A stretch of 64,000 bases of DNA, from the NCBI GenBank assembly GCA_000155695.1, contig DS990592.1:3472335-3536334 (forward strand), read 5' to 3'. Under the pieces are notes generated by a model. It worked only from the letters and a program-made list of their open reading frames with translations. It ran no database searches and had not been told where the DNA came from. Below, one piece after another: positions 17,152 to 26,442 of the stretch. A program made the position numbers and the translations under genes. This stretch comes from Verrucomicrobiia bacterium DG1235. GTDB lineage: Bacteria; Verrucomicrobiota; Verrucomicrobiia; Opitutales; Opitutaceae. How positions within the stretch are numbered: position 1 is the stretch's first letter; each line of letters opens with the position of its first letter.

Positions 17152-18138
17152 CTACCGCCCATAAATCGGCGCGTTGTTCGGCGGAGGCGGAGTAATCGCC
17201 TCCTGCCTCTCCAAAATCTCCGCGCTCAAAACCGCCGAAGCCCCCTTCACCGCCTCCTCCACCTGAGCCATGCTCTTCACGCCCACGATCGTCGAAGCCA
17301 TCGCCGGCTGGCTCAAAGCCCACGCCAACGCGTACTGCGTCAAACTCAAGCCCGCCTCCTTCGCCAGCTCCTCCGTCGCCTCGATCTTGTCGAAAACCGC
17401 GTCCTCCGGCTCCGCCAGCCAAGAGCTATCCGCCATTCGCGAACCCGCCGGAGCCGCCTGCCCGCGACGATACTTGCCCGTCAACAGCCCGCCCTGAAGC
17501 GCCTGCCAAGGCGTCACGCCAATGTCATGCTTCCGGCAAAACTCCAAATCGTTCTGGTAGTCCCGACGCAACAAGCTAAACGGGATCTGCGAGGCCACCA
17601 CCTTCGGCCAATTCCGCTTGTCCGCCGTCCAAAGCAGCTCGCACAGCTGCCAAGCGAAGTGGTTCGACACCCCAAACGCCCGGATCTTCCCCTGCCGATA
17701 CGCCGTCTCCATGGTCGAAAGCACCGTCTCCAGCGGCGTCTGCGCATCCGGCCAATGCACATGATACAAGTCAATGTAGTCGGTCTGCAGCCGCTTCAGA
17801 CTCCGGTCCAGCTCCCGCAAAATCGTCTTCGGAGCCAGCCCCATATCATGCGTGCCCTCACCATTCGGCGCGCCGCACTTCGTGGCGATCACCACATCCT
17901 CGCGACGCCCCTTCACCGCTGCCCCCAAAATCTCCTCCGACACGCCGCCCGCAGACCCCTGGAAACGACTGTAGCCCTCGTACACGTTCGCCGTATCGAT
18001 GAAATTGATACCCAGATCCATCGCCCCATGCACGATGCGGATCGCATCCTCCTTCCCCACCGGAGACCCAAACGTCATCGTCCCCAGACAAACCGGAGAA
18101 ACCATCATACCACTCGAACCCAAACGTCTCAACTTCAT
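17152..18138 (-). CDS. Aldo/keto reductase
   Basis: 328 residues of the NADPH-dependent AKR (TIM barrel) superfamily. The tetrad is visible: Asp and Tyr in FIDTANVYEG, Lys in IATKCG and His in LYHVHWPD; the NADPH loop near TIVGVKSMAQVEEA is typical. It is the YdjG/Tas-like branch by the opening MKLRRLGSSGMMVSPVCLGTMTFG. The ATG at 18138 has GGGTGGGGGG directly upstream, an SD-like tract, whereas the longer open frame is low-quality sequence containing a REP-like palindrome. Substrate unknown. Confidence 0.9.
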   Translation of the reverse strand: MKLRRLGSSGMMVSPVCLGTMTFGSPVGKEDAIRIVHGAMDLGINFIDTANVYEGYSRFQGSAGGVSEEILGAAVKGRREDVVIATKCGAPNGEGTHDMGLAPKTILRELDRSLKRLQTDYIDLYHVHWPDAQTPLETVLSTMETAYRQGKIRAFGVSNHFAWQLCELLWTADKRNWPKVVASQIPFSLLRRDYQNDLEFCRKHDIGVTPWQALQGGLLTGKYRRGQAAPAGSRMADSSWLAEPEDAVFDKIEATEELAKEAGLSLTQYALAWALSQPAMASTIVGVKSMAQVEEAVKGASAVLSAEILERQEAITPPPPNNAPIYGR

Positions 18139-18218
18139 CCCCCCACCCTCGCCAATCCCGCCCCTCCACGCAACCCCCCAGATACACTTCCAAATTACCC
18201 GGCATTTCATTGCAAGAA

Positions 18219-18239
18219 GCGGCCTTGCTCCGCGATTTC
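18219..18239. repeat. REP-like palindromic word
   Basis: GCGGCCTTGCTCCGCGATTTC: the same word as near 58505 (GCGGC-CTGGT-GCCGCGATTTC), with a partly decayed stem here. Both lie just outside genes. Confidence 0.5.
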
Positions 18240-18345
18240 TAAATCCGGGGGGTACCGAGATACCGGCCGGAGGAGACGTGACCACAAGTATGGAGGCAGT
18301 AGCCGACACTCAAACAGTCGACCAACATACTTTCCACTTCGAAAA

Positions 18346-18417
18346 TCATTCGCGGTAATTAGCGGTAAAAAATCCATTCTCTCCCTCGATACGCATTCGC
18401 TTGCGGCTAAAAAACGA
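18346..18417. repeat. Two degenerate A-tract-ending intergenic words
   Basis: TCATTCGCGGTAATTAGCGG runs into TAAAAAA, and 20 bases later CGCATTCGCTTGCGGCTAAA runs into AAACG. Both have the form ATTCGC...GCGG(T/C)TAAAA; the first also recurs, truncated, at the left junction of repeat copy C near 34.25 kb. Together with the palindrome above they fill the gap between the reductase and the glycosidase genes. Confidence 0.55.
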
Positions 18418-18508
18418 TGCTCACTCATCCTCCAAAAAACGCCCAAAATAAAGCGCCCACCCATTCGGCGCAGACCCTGCTCTTCTCCAAGCACGCGACC
18501 ACGAAAAC

Positions 18509-18525
18509 CCTCCTTTCGAAACGAA
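18509..18525 (+). promoter_or_regulatory. 17-mer shared with the GH31 upstream region
   Basis: CCTCCTTTCGAAACGAA lies 17 bases before the GH63-like start codon and occurs identically 3 bases before the GH31 start at 51663. It contains a TTCG-AAA-CGAA inverted repeat. It may be a shared regulatory site for intracellular glucan or osmolyte enzymes. Confidence 0.35.
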
Positions 18526-18541
18526 CGGCCGCGCGCTCCGT

Positions 18542-19852
18542 ATGAAAATCCTCCCAGAAGAAGAAGACGCTCCGCCGCCCGCCAAACCCATCGACCTCGA
18601 CAAACGCGCCATCGAGATCCTCCGAGAAAACTCATGGGGCGACTACACCCTCCCCACCAAAGGCCTCTACCCTTACCAGTGGAATTGGGACTCCATGTTC
18701 GTCGCCCTCGGCTTCTCCGAGATCGACCTCGACCGCGCCTGGACCGAAGTCGAATCCCTCTTCCAAGGACAATGGAAAAACGGCATGGCCGCCCACATCG
18801 TCTTCCGCCGCGACTCGCCCACCTACTTCCCCGGACCAAAAGTCTGGGGCGGCACCCATGACGTCGCCACGTCCGGCTGCTCCCAGCCCCCCGTCGCCGC
18901 CACCATCGTGCGCGACCTCTACGAAAAGAACCCCGAGCTTGGCGAAGAACGCCTCCGCCGCCTCTTCCCACGCCTCATGCGCTGGCACCGCTGGTTCCAC
19001 ACCATGCGCGTCATCTCCGGCGGCTCCGCCATCGCCGTCACCCACCCGTGGGAATCCGGACGCGACAACTCCCCCGACTGGGACGAAGCCCTCGACAACG
19101 TCGATCCCACCGGCGTCACCCCCTACCAACGAAAAGACCTCGGTCACGTCGACGCGGACATGCGCCCCACCGACGCCCAATACGACCGCTACATCAAACT
19201 CGTCGAATACGGACGCGACTGCGGCTGGGACCACACCCACATCACCCAAGAAGGCCCCTTCGCCGTCGCCGATCCCGGCATAACCTTCATCCTAGCCCGG
19301 GCCGACCGAGACCTCCGCGCCCTCGCCCGCTACCTCGGCGCCCGCGACTCCGGCCGCGAGATCGACAAATGGCTCCGCCGCAACCAAATCGCCGCCGACA
19401 CCCTCTGGAACGAAGAGCTCGGCGCCTACTGCGCCCGCGACCTGCGCACCGGCAAGTTTGCCGACGGCGTCTCCTCCGTCGCCTTCCTCTCCTACTATGC
19501 CGGCATCACCCGCTCCAAACGCGACGCCACCCTACAGAAAACGCTCACCCGCATCCTCGAAGCCGCCCCCTACTCCATCCCCTCCTTCGATCCCGCTCAT
19601 CCAAAATTCGACTCCCAACGCTACTGGCGCGGGCCCACCTGGGCCATCGTCAACTACCTCGTCGCCCGCGGACTCGCCGAATATGGCTTCCACGAAAAAG
19701 CCGAACGCATCCGCCTCGACACCCGTAGAGTCATCCAAGACTCCGGCTTCTACGAATACTTCGATCCCATCACCGGCAAAGGCTCCGGCGGCAACCACTT
19801 CACTTGGACCGCCGCCATCTGGCTCGCCTGGGCCTCCCCCATGACCGACTAA
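18542..19852 (+). CDS. GH63-like (alpha/alpha)6 glycoside hydrolase
   Basis: 436 residues without signal peptide. Blocks typical of the GH63/mannosylglycerate-hydrolase-type barrel are PYQWNWDSMFVALGFSEIDL, QGQWKNGMAAHIVF, the substrate loop TSGCSQPPV, THPWESGRDNSPDWD (with the probable acid Asp), RYWRGPTWAIVNYL and FYEYFDPITGKGSGG (with the probable base Glu). Enzymes of this type cleave mannosylglycerate, glucosylglycerate or alpha-glucosides in the cytoplasm, so turnover of a compatible solute is one reading. Codons end almost always in C, as in other + strand genes here. It is monocistronic. Confidence 0.82.
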   Translation: MKILPEEEDAPPPAKPIDLDKRAIEILRENSWGDYTLPTKGLYPYQWNWDSMFVALGFSEIDLDRAWTEVESLFQGQWKNGMAAHIVFRRDSPTYFPGPKVWGGTHDVATSGCSQPPVAATIVRDLYEKNPELGEERLRRLFPRLMRWHRWFHTMRVISGGSAIAVTHPWESGRDNSPDWDEALDNVDPTGVTPYQRKDLGHVDADMRPTDAQYDRYIKLVEYGRDCGWDHTHITQEGPFAVADPGITFILARADRDLRALARYLGARDSGREIDKWLRRNQIAADTLWNEELGAYCARDLRTGKFADGVSSVAFLSYYAGITRSKRDATLQKTLTRILEAAPYSIPSFDPAHPKFDSQRYWRGPTWAIVNYLVARGLAEYGFHEKAERIRLDTRRVIQDSGFYEYFDPITGKGSGGNHFTWTAAIWLAWASPMTD

Positions 19853-19932
19853 ACCACTCCCCTCCCAACTCACGCCCTACCACAAAGCACCAAGCCGCCA
19901 CTCAAAACCAGGGCACAGAACCCTAATCCAAA

Positions 19933-19961
19933 TTCACCACTCACTACTCACTCCTCACCAC
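19933..19961. repeat. Short heptad tandem repeat
   Basis: A run of 7-base units of the type CTCACCA/CTCACTA, the same sequence family as the longer arrays near 26.7 and 37.5 kb. The rest of the 330-base gap between the GH63-like and the small helical gene shows nothing recognisable. Confidence 0.6.
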
Positions 19962-20186
19962 TTCCCTATTCCCCCCAATCCAACTCCCACAATTAACACC
20001 AAACTCGCGACCATGGTCTCCCCTAGGACCCCCCAGTAGGCTTACCCCAAGCAACTGTAAACAAACCGAGAAACCACCGTTCCAAGCCCCTTCCACAGCC
20101 CAAACGCCAACTTTCCTACAACCATTTCCGATAAATAGGGTATCTTTGTAACAACAACGGCACCCCGCCAAACACCCCCACACACC

Positions 20187-20654
20187 ATGGAACTCCTTTC
20201 CCAAGACCAAACCCAGGAAACCGACCAATCTTGGCCCAGCGACCGCTTCCAGCCGCAGAACACCGAACGCCGCACCCTCGAGCAACTCTGGCACGCCGGA
20301 CACCTCCAGCGCCACCTCGACGCCCTCGAACGATTCTACCGCGCCAAGCGACAAGAGATCCAAGACCTCCTCGCCAACCGCCAAGACACCGACAGCCTTG
20401 TCGAGATCGCCAAACAACTCGTCATCAAAAACGGCATCGTCGACCGCATCGCGGAAACAGTGGACCAGATCGAAGCCATCGAATCCGAAATATGGATACA
20501 AGGCGAGCGAGGCAACTACGACCGCGACCGCATCGCCGCCGAGTGGGCTTCACGCCACGCCGCCGAGTGGCGCGAATGGCGCATCAAGGAATACCTCTAC
20601 GCCACCGAACGCATGCAAGACCGCCTCGCCGACTGCCTGCAAATGGCCAGCTAG
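20187..20654 (+). CDS. Small soluble helical protein of unknown function
   Basis: 155 residues, no signal peptide, no membrane helix, no cysteine. It is dominated by charged helices: QLWHAGHLQRHLDALERFYR, AKRQEIQDLL and HAAEWREWRIKEYLYATERM. Predicted to be alpha-helical and possibly coiled-coil. I do not recognise a family. The third-position C bias equals that of neighbouring + strand genes and the frame is uninterrupted, so it is a real gene. The upstream region has a plausible start context (ACACACCATGG). Transcribed alone. Confidence 0.7.
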   Translation: MELLSQDQTQETDQSWPSDRFQPQNTERRTLEQLWHAGHLQRHLDALERFYRAKRQEIQDLLANRQDTDSLVEIAKQLVIKNGIVDRIAETVDQIEAIESEIWIQGERGNYDRDRIAAEWASRHAAEWREWRIKEYLYATERMQDRLADCLQMAS

Positions 20655-20750
20655 AGCCAATCCCCAGACAAGGGCAATCCAATGCTAAGGGCCGCTCTCC
20701 CAGCTGCCCACAAGGGAAGAAAGTTCCCAAAGACGACCCACCCAATCATA

Positions 20751-20800
20751 TCCTGTTGGCGAAGCCAACCTGTCCGCGCAGCGCATCCCTGCTAACAAAA
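20751..20800. repeat. Double-hairpin word related to the MITE-like core
   Basis: TTGGC-GAA-GCCAA (20756-20768) followed by CCTG and a weaker second hairpin (CGC-GCA-GCG), then ATCCCTG...TAACAAAAC. The order hairpin, CCTGT, hairpin, ATC(T/C)CTG, TAAAAC is the same as in copies A-C of the interspersed repeat, but the stem bases differ. Confidence 0.55.
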
Positions 20801-20927
20801 CACAGTGCCTCGCCCCCTGGGTCCATCCTCCAATAAAACTGAACCCAAACTCAAAAGAAGCTCGTACTAAAAGCATCTCCCCGCAAAACCGTGGAGACCG
20901 CAATCGACTGCTAACAGTACAAGCCAA

Positions 20928-22142
20928 GTGATTCTAAAACCCAAGCTCTCCACACTCCTCGCAACCGCAGCCCTCTCCTGCCTCGCAAGCCTAGCCAGTT
21001 CCGCCGACATAGCCTTCTCCACAGAAGAAGACGGAATCTACGCCGTGTTCGGCACCACTAGCGGAGAATTCGCTGCCAAGCTCCACTACGAGCAAGCCCC
21101 CCTCACCGTTGCCAATTTCGTAGGACTCGCCGAAGGCACAGTCCTCCTTTGGGACGCCACCGAAAAACAAGCTAACTCCGTCAACTACTACGACGGCATC
21201 TCCTTCCACCGCGTCATATCCGATTTCATGATCCAAGGCGGCTCCCCAAACGGCCTCGGCACAGACGGCCCCGGCTACACCATTCCGGACGAAATGTCCG
21301 CCGACCTCACGCACAGTAAAGCCGGCATCCTCTCTATGGCCAATAGTGGAGCTAACTCCGGCGGCAGCCAGTTTTTCATTACCCTCGCCCCCACCACCTG
21401 GCTCGACGGCATCCACACCATCTTCGGCGAAATCGTCGCAGGACAAAACATCGTCAACGCCATCGGTTCGGCCACCACCGACGCCAACGACAAGCCCCTC
21501 ACACCCATCACCATCAACACCGTCACCATTGTTCGCGTCGGCGAAGAAGCCGCAAAATTCAACCCACTCGACTACGACGTCCCCAACGTACTCTTCCCCT
21601 CCATCGAACTCGAGCTCGACGACACCCAGTCCATCGCACGCTTCCCACGCAAGACCAACGCCAGCTACCTCGTGCGTCACTCCACCGATCTCACCGACTG
21701 GACCGTCGACGAGTCCCTCGTCCCCGACTACGACGCCCCCGCCACCCACGAACTCGACCTCAGCTCCAATTTCGGGACCGACGGCAAAGCGTTCGTAGAA
21801 GTGACCGAGATCACGAACCCCGTCACCCTCAATGCCGAAGGAACCAACCTCACTCTCAACCTCACCGGCAACTCAGAAATCACCGTCAGCATCACTGACA
21901 CCTTCGACGGCACCTACACAATCGGCGAAAACTCAGGCACCGTCACGGGCTACTACTGGTATCCCCTCGAAGATCGCGACCAGCTTTACATCGGCTTCTC
22001 CGGCCTCCCCGCCATGCAGATCTACTTCAGCTGGACCACCGAAACCACCGGCTCCGTCTTCGTCCACGTCTACGCACGGGGTAACAGCCCCGCCTTCAAC
22101 GTAGAAGGCACCTTCGAGGCCAACCAACGCCCCGAATCCTAA
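20928..22142 (+). CDS. Secreted cyclophilin-type peptidyl-prolyl isomerase with C-terminal extension
   Basis: 404 residues from a GTG start, beginning with a signal peptide (LLATAALSCLASLASSA). Residues about 35-195 form a cyclophilin: SFHRVISDFMIQGGSPNGLG, then ANSGANSGGSQFFITL, HTIFGEIV. The active-site FHR and QFFIT are kept; the usual Trp/His position reads WLDGIHTIFG. It catalyses cis-trans isomerisation of Xaa-Pro bonds during folding of exported proteins. The 200-residue C-terminal part (YLVRHSTDLTDWTVDES..., then a beta-rich segment) resembles the small C-terminal beta modules of verrucomicrobial secreted proteins. No ATG is available near the signal peptide, which is why GTG is chosen. 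Confidence 0.85.
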   Translation: MILKPKLSTLLATAALSCLASLASSADIAFSTEEDGIYAVFGTTSGEFAAKLHYEQAPLTVANFVGLAEGTVLLWDATEKQANSVNYYDGISFHRVISDFMIQGGSPNGLGTDGPGYTIPDEMSADLTHSKAGILSMANSGANSGGSQFFITLAPTTWLDGIHTIFGEIVAGQNIVNAIGSATTDANDKPLTPITINTVTIVRVGEEAAKFNPLDYDVPNVLFPSIELELDDTQSIARFPRKTNASYLVRHSTDLTDWTVDESLVPDYDAPATHELDLSSNFGTDGKAFVEVTEITNPVTLNAEGTNLTLNLTGNSEITVSITDTFDGTYTIGENSGTVTGYYWYPLEDRDQLYIGFSGLPAMQIYFSWTTETTGSVFVHVYARGNSPAFNVEGTFEANQRPES

Positions 22143-22200
22143 CCCCGGTTCTAAGACACCCCACAAAAGCCAGAGCTCCCATCACAGAGCGCCCTTTCCC

Positions 22201-22334
22201 TCTTGTGCCTCCAGTGCTTCTTGTGGTTAAAAACCCGCACCCCGAATACATTGCATCACAAAAATCTGTGCCCACGTGTCCTCCATAGCTTTAGCGACGG
22301 ACGGAACTATGTCATCTGCGGGCAAAAAACACAA
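22201..22334. repeat. Two intergenic words ending in A-tracts
   Basis: First, TCTTGTGCCTCCAGTGCTTC and TTGTGGTTAAAAAC; second, a longer word starting ATCTGTGCCCACG and ending CATCTGCGGGCAAAAAAC. The first is the same word as at 41178. Both end in G-rich bases followed by an A-run and fill most of the gap before the esterase gene. Confidence 0.6.
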
Positions 22335-22366
22335 CCCCATCACACCCTTCACCAATCTCCCCATCC

Positions 22367-23809
22367 ATGCACCGCCTCCCCCTCATCGCCACCCTCCTAG
22401 TCGCCCTCGCCCACGCGAACACCCTCGCGGCCCAGTCAATATACCAGCTTCGCACCAATATCCCCTACACGGAGCTCGAAGACGCCTACGCCCAAGAACG
22501 CTGCAAGCTCGACCTCTATTACCCCGACAAAACAGACGGCTTCCCCACCCTCATCTGGTTCCACGGCGGCGGACTCAAAAACGGCAACAAGCACATCCCA
22601 GAGCGCCTCAAAAGCCAAGGCATCGCCATCGTCGCCGTCAACTACCGCATGTATCCAAAAGTCGGAACACCCGTCCCCATCGAAGACGCCGCCAGCGCCA
22701 CCGCTTGGGTATTCGAAAACATAGCCAGCTACGGCGGTGACCCCGATAAAATCTTCATCTCCGGCCACTCCGCTGGCGGCTACCTCGCTAGCATGATCGG
22801 CTTCGACAAAAGCTACCTCGCCGCCCACGATATCGACGCCGACCGCATCGCCGGACTCATCCCCTACAGCGGCCACACCATCACCCACATGACCGTGCGC
22901 GAAGCCGGCGGCATACCCGACACCCAACCCATCATCGACAAATACGCCCCCCTCTTCCACACCCGCGCCGGCGCCCCGCCCATCGCCCTGCTCACCGGAA
23001 ACCGCGAGCTCGAGCTCCTCGGACGCTACGAAGAGAACGCCTACTTCTGGCGCATGCTCCAAGTCGTCGAACACCCCGACGCCACCCTGTACGAATTCGA
23101 TGGATACGGCCACGACATGCTCGAACCCGCCCACCCCGTCGCCCTAGATTTCATCAAACGCATCCTCGCCAAAAAAGCCGCCCGACCCATCGACCTCTTC
23201 AACGGCCAAAACCTCGACGGATGGCATATCGACGTCCCCGCCATGGACGACGACCCCTCCGTCAAATCCCCCTTTATTGTCCGAGACGGATACCTCGTCA
23301 GCCTCGCCTCCCCCGGCGGCCACATCATCACCGACAAAGAATACTCAAACTATCGCCTCGAAATCCAATACCGCTTCTCCTCCGAACCCGGAAACTGCGG
23401 CGCCCTCGTCCACGTATCCACTCCACGGGCACTCTACGGCATGTTCCCAAAATCCATCGAGTCCCAGCTCATGCACGAAAACGCCGGCGATTTCTGGTGT
23501 ATCGAACTAGACATTACAACCCCCGATATGGAAGCCCGCCGCGGCCCCCAAGAAGACTGGGGCGTCAACGGCGACAAACTCCGCCGCATCCCCAACCTCA
23601 CCGACGACTCCGAAAACCCCGTCGGCCAGTGGAATACCAAAATCATCGAATGCGTCGGCGACGAAATCAAAGTCTGGCTCAACGGCGACCTCGTCAACTA
23701 CGGCTACGACTGCCAAGCCACCTCCGGCCGCATCGCCCTCCAAGCCGAAGGCTCCGAAGTCGAATTCCGCAAAGTCCAACTCACCCCCATCACCCAACTC
23801 ACCCCGTAG
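22367..23809 (+). CDS. Secreted alpha/beta-hydrolase fused to a DUF1080 (3-keto-disaccharide hydrolase-type) domain
   Basis: 480 residues. A signal peptide (MHRLPLIATLLVALAHANTL) is followed by a carboxylesterase-like alpha/beta hydrolase (residues 30-265): HGGG oxyanion motif WFHGGGLKNG, nucleophile elbow GHSAGGYLAS, Asp region TGNREL and His in DGYGHDML. From about residue 270, IDLFNGQNLDGWHI opens a DUF1080 lectin-like domain (GAL-VHVST...; QWNTKIIECVGDEIKVWLNG; RIALQAEGSEVEFRKV). DUF1080 proteins bind or cleave sugars. The fusion suggests removal of acyl groups from a surface-bound carbohydrate (inference). Confidence 0.88.
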   Translation: MHRLPLIATLLVALAHANTLAAQSIYQLRTNIPYTELEDAYAQERCKLDLYYPDKTDGFPTLIWFHGGGLKNGNKHIPERLKSQGIAIVAVNYRMYPKVGTPVPIEDAASATAWVFENIASYGGDPDKIFISGHSAGGYLASMIGFDKSYLAAHDIDADRIAGLIPYSGHTITHMTVREAGGIPDTQPIIDKYAPLFHTRAGAPPIALLTGNRELELLGRYEENAYFWRMLQVVEHPDATLYEFDGYGHDMLEPAHPVALDFIKRILAKKAARPIDLFNGQNLDGWHIDVPAMDDDPSVKSPFIVRDGYLVSLASPGGHIITDKEYSNYRLEIQYRFSSEPGNCGALVHVSTPRALYGMFPKSIESQLMHENAGDFWCIELDITTPDMEARRGPQEDWGVNGDKLRRIPNLTDDSENPVGQWNTKIIECVGDEIKVWLNGDLVNYGYDCQATSGRIALQAEGSEVEFRKVQLTPITQLTP

Positions 23810-23820
23810 ACCCCCAAAAC

Positions 23821-23850
23821 GTAGCGCGGTGCTTTAGCCCGCGACAGCGA
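23821..23850. repeat. REP-like palindromic word
   Basis: GTAGCGCGGTGCTTTAGCCC followed by GCGACAGCGA. The GCGGTGC...GCCCGC arms make an imperfect hairpin of the AGCGCGG-CTTTAG-CCGCGA class found between genes in many bacteria. It sits 12 bases after the esterase stop. Confidence 0.45.
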
Positions 23851-23909
23851 TGCAAGATCCCCTCGCTCCCGATCTCGAATTCTCAACTCAAACTCCCTCT
23901 TCCTACATA

Positions 23910-23938
23910 ACCCAGCACCTAGCACCCAGTACCCAACC
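23910..23938. repeat. Four-unit heptad repeat
   Basis: CCCAGCA, CCTAGCA, CCCAGTA and CCCAACC follow each other without gap, ending exactly at the stop codon of the permease gene. The type resembles the short tandem heptamers (STRR) of cyanobacteria. Confidence 0.6.
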
Positions 23939-23939
23939 G

Positions 23940-26390
23940 TCAATCCTCCCGCATCGCCTCCATCGGCGACACCCGAGCCGCCCGACTCGACGGCAAATAA
24001 CTAGCCGCTAAGACCACCGCCGCCAGCACCAAGCCCGCGACCGCGACTATCCCCAGGTGAAAGGGCACCACCTCATAAAGAACGCTCTGCATCAGCGTGC
24101 CCGCCAGCCAAGCCCCGGCGACGCCGATCACCACTCCCACCAGCAAAAGCTTGCCACCCAACCACAAGAAATCCCTCAACACTCGCTCCGGCCGAGCACC
24201 GATCGCGATCCGCACGCCGATCTCACGCTTCCGCTCCCCAACCGCATAAGCCAGCACCCCGAAGGTTCCAATCGCCGCCAACAGCAACGCAGCTCCCGCA
24301 AAAATCCCCACCAAAATCGCCGGCGAGCGATGCACTATCGTAGTATCGTCAATACGGTCCTGCATCAGCCTCACATCATCAACCGGTAGCTCCGGATCGA
24401 TGCCAAGAACCACTTCGCGCAAAGAATCACTGATCGCTTCCGGGGCCATCGCCGTCCGAAGCGTGAGAAAGACAAACTGCTGCGAACGCAACGAATACGG
24501 CATATGAATCGTTCCCTGCGGAATCTCCTCCGTAAGATCAGTTTGCTTGATCGTGCCAACCACACCCACGATCGTCATCGCATTCTCATCGTTGAACTCC
24601 ACATCCGTCGCGATCCTATGCCCCAAAGCGCTCTCGCCCGGCCAATACCGTTCCGCGAACGCCGTATCCACTAAACAAACACGCATTCCTTCGCCCAGAT
24701 CCGCATCCTCCAAATATCGCCCTTCCACCAGCGGAATCCCCAACGCCTGCCAATACTCGCCCATTCCAAAGCCAGTGTAGTGCGCCCGAATCGAGTCCCC
24801 CGGTTTGACCTCGTGCCCCTCAACCACCGTAGCGTTATTGCTGTTGTTCCCACTAAACGGCAGATTGCTCCCAAAGCCAACGTCGATCACCCCGGGCATC
24901 ACCCGCAGCTCACCCAGCAAACGCTCGAGAAACTGCTGTCTTGGCTCCGCCTCAGGATAGTTCTTCCACGGCAAGGACAAGCTCGCAGTCAATACGCTTT
25001 CCGGCCGAAAGCCTGTCGAGTTCTTCAATATCTTTTGCAAGCTCAGGCCCAATAGGCCCGCCCCAGAGAGCAAGGTGAAAGCAAGAGCGATCTGCACGAC
25101 TATAAACGTATAACGCGCCGCCTGCGCTCCACGCGAAACCGTTCCCGTACGAGACTCAGAATGCAAAGCAGGGGCTAAATTCCGACGAGCCACAAGCGCG
25201 AAAATCGGTACCGCCAACGCAATTCCGACCAAGGCCGCCCCAAGGACCGATATCACCATCACCCGCCCGTCCAGAGAAATCATCGCCCCCAGCGGGAGCT
25301 CCTGCGCCCCCAAAGCCTTCAGAAGCTGTATCCCCAAAGCCCCTACACCCACGCCAAGCAAGCCGCCGATTACTGAAAGCAAAACCGTCTCGCTCAAAAT
25401 CTCCCGCGCGATGTGCCCGCGGCCCGCTCCGAGCGATTGACGCACCGCCGTCTCCTTCGTCCGACCCTTCGCCCGAATCAACATCAAGTTCACCAAATTC
25501 ACGCTGCCAATCAACAGCAGCGAAATCGCCCCCGCCTGCAAAATCAGCAAAATCGGCTTCGCCTCCCTCACCACCTCCTCATGCAAATTCACCACGAAAG
25601 TCCGGAAGCCCGCATCACGCACCATTTGCGCATAAGGGTCCGACTCCAACAGCCGCTCGTTGAAACGGTTCATCTCATCCTGTGCTGCCTCCACGGATAC
25701 GCCATTCTTCAAACGAGCGATCATTTGCATATTATTAGAGTGACGCCTGTTCGGCTCCCGATCCTCCAAATTCGATGCCAGCGGAATAAAGAACTTCGCC
25801 CGGCTGCTCAGATAACGAAAGCCCGGCTCCAGCACCCCTACAACCCGGTTCGAAAGACCGTCCAGAATAACCTCTCGATCCAGCACATCCGGATCCCCAT
25901 CAAAATAGTCCTGCCAAAACTCGTGGGTTATCACCAACACCTGAGCGTTCGCATAGAGCAATTGATCCTCCGTGAACGTCTGCCCCATCACCAGCTCCAC
26001 GCCCAAAGTCTCGAAAAACTCCGGCGACACCCGATCCCGCTCAATCCTCGAAGGCGAACCCGCCTCTCCAATAATCGCGCTTCCCCCTTGCCGAATCGAA
26101 GTCGACGCAAACGACTCCATTCCCTCCCTTCGATCATAGTAGTTCGGCAGCGATGAGCCAATTCGCTCCGCTCCCGCGCCCGGATAAGAATTCATCACCG
26201 TCACCAGCCGATCCGCATTCTCAAACGGCAACGACCGAATCAAAATCGCGTCAATCACCGCGAACATCGCCACATTCGCCCCGATGCACAGAGCCAAAGT
26301 AAGCAATACCGTTGTCGTAAACCCGCGTTCCTTCGCCAAACGGCGAACATTCTGACGCAAAGACGGAAGAAAGGAAAAAGAGGCACTCAC
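23940..26390 (-). CDS. MacB/FtsX-type duplicated orphan permease (ADOP-like)
   Basis: 816 residues from the GTG beginning VSASFSFLPSLRQNVRRLAK. The architecture is helix, large MacB-type periplasmic domain, three helices, then helix, second periplasmic domain and three helices: the duplicated arrangement of acidobacterial ADOP permeases. Typical blocks are TVLLTLALCIGANVAMFAVI, LVNLMLIRAKGRTKETAVRQ, LGAGRGHIAREIL and near the end YAVGERKREIGVRIAIGARP and RAARVSPMEAMRED. No ATPase gene is adjacent, as usual for the group. The longer open frame upstream reads into the left end of repeat copy B, so an internal start is preferred. Role: mechanotransmission or efflux, not determinable. Confidence 0.88.
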   Translation of the reverse strand: MSASFSFLPSLRQNVRRLAKERGFTTTVLLTLALCIGANVAMFAVIDAILIRSLPFENADRLVTVMNSYPGAGAERIGSSLPNYYDRREGMESFASTSIRQGGSAIIGEAGSPSRIERDRVSPEFFETLGVELVMGQTFTEDQLLYANAQVLVITHEFWQDYFDGDPDVLDREVILDGLSNRVVGVLEPGFRYLSSRAKFFIPLASNLEDREPNRRHSNNMQMIARLKNGVSVEAAQDEMNRFNERLLESDPYAQMVRDAGFRTFVVNLHEEVVREAKPILLILQAGAISLLLIGSVNLVNLMLIRAKGRTKETAVRQSLGAGRGHIAREILSETVLLSVIGGLLGVGVGALGIQLLKALGAQELPLGAMISLDGRVMVISVLGAALVGIALAVPIFALVARRNLAPALHSESRTGTVSRGAQAARYTFIVVQIALAFTLLSGAGLLGLSLQKILKNSTGFRPESVLTASLSLPWKNYPEAEPRQQFLERLLGELRVMPGVIDVGFGSNLPFSGNNSNNATVVEGHEVKPGDSIRAHYTGFGMGEYWQALGIPLVEGRYLEDADLGEGMRVCLVDTAFAERYWPGESALGHRIATDVEFNDENAMTIVGVVGTIKQTDLTEEIPQGTIHMPYSLRSQQFVFLTLRTAMAPEAISDSLREVVLGIDPELPVDDVRLMQDRIDDTTIVHRSPAILVGIFAGAALLLAAIGTFGVLAYAVGERKREIGVRIAIGARPERVLRDFLWLGGKLLLVGVVIGVAGAWLAGTLMQSVLYEVVPFHLGIVAVAGLVLAAVVLAASYLPSSRAARVSPMEAMRED

Positions 26391-26442
26391 AAAAACATAG
26401 AACCCGCCAAACCCACCTCCGTTACAAAATCCCAAAAAAAAA

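Noticed and set aside
16849-18861. A 670-codon + strand frame opposite the aldo/keto reductase, and similar long frames at 6671-7957 and 35826-37094
   Set aside because: They are antisense shadows of real genes caused by the C-rich strand; compositions are Arg/Pro/His-rich without any domain.
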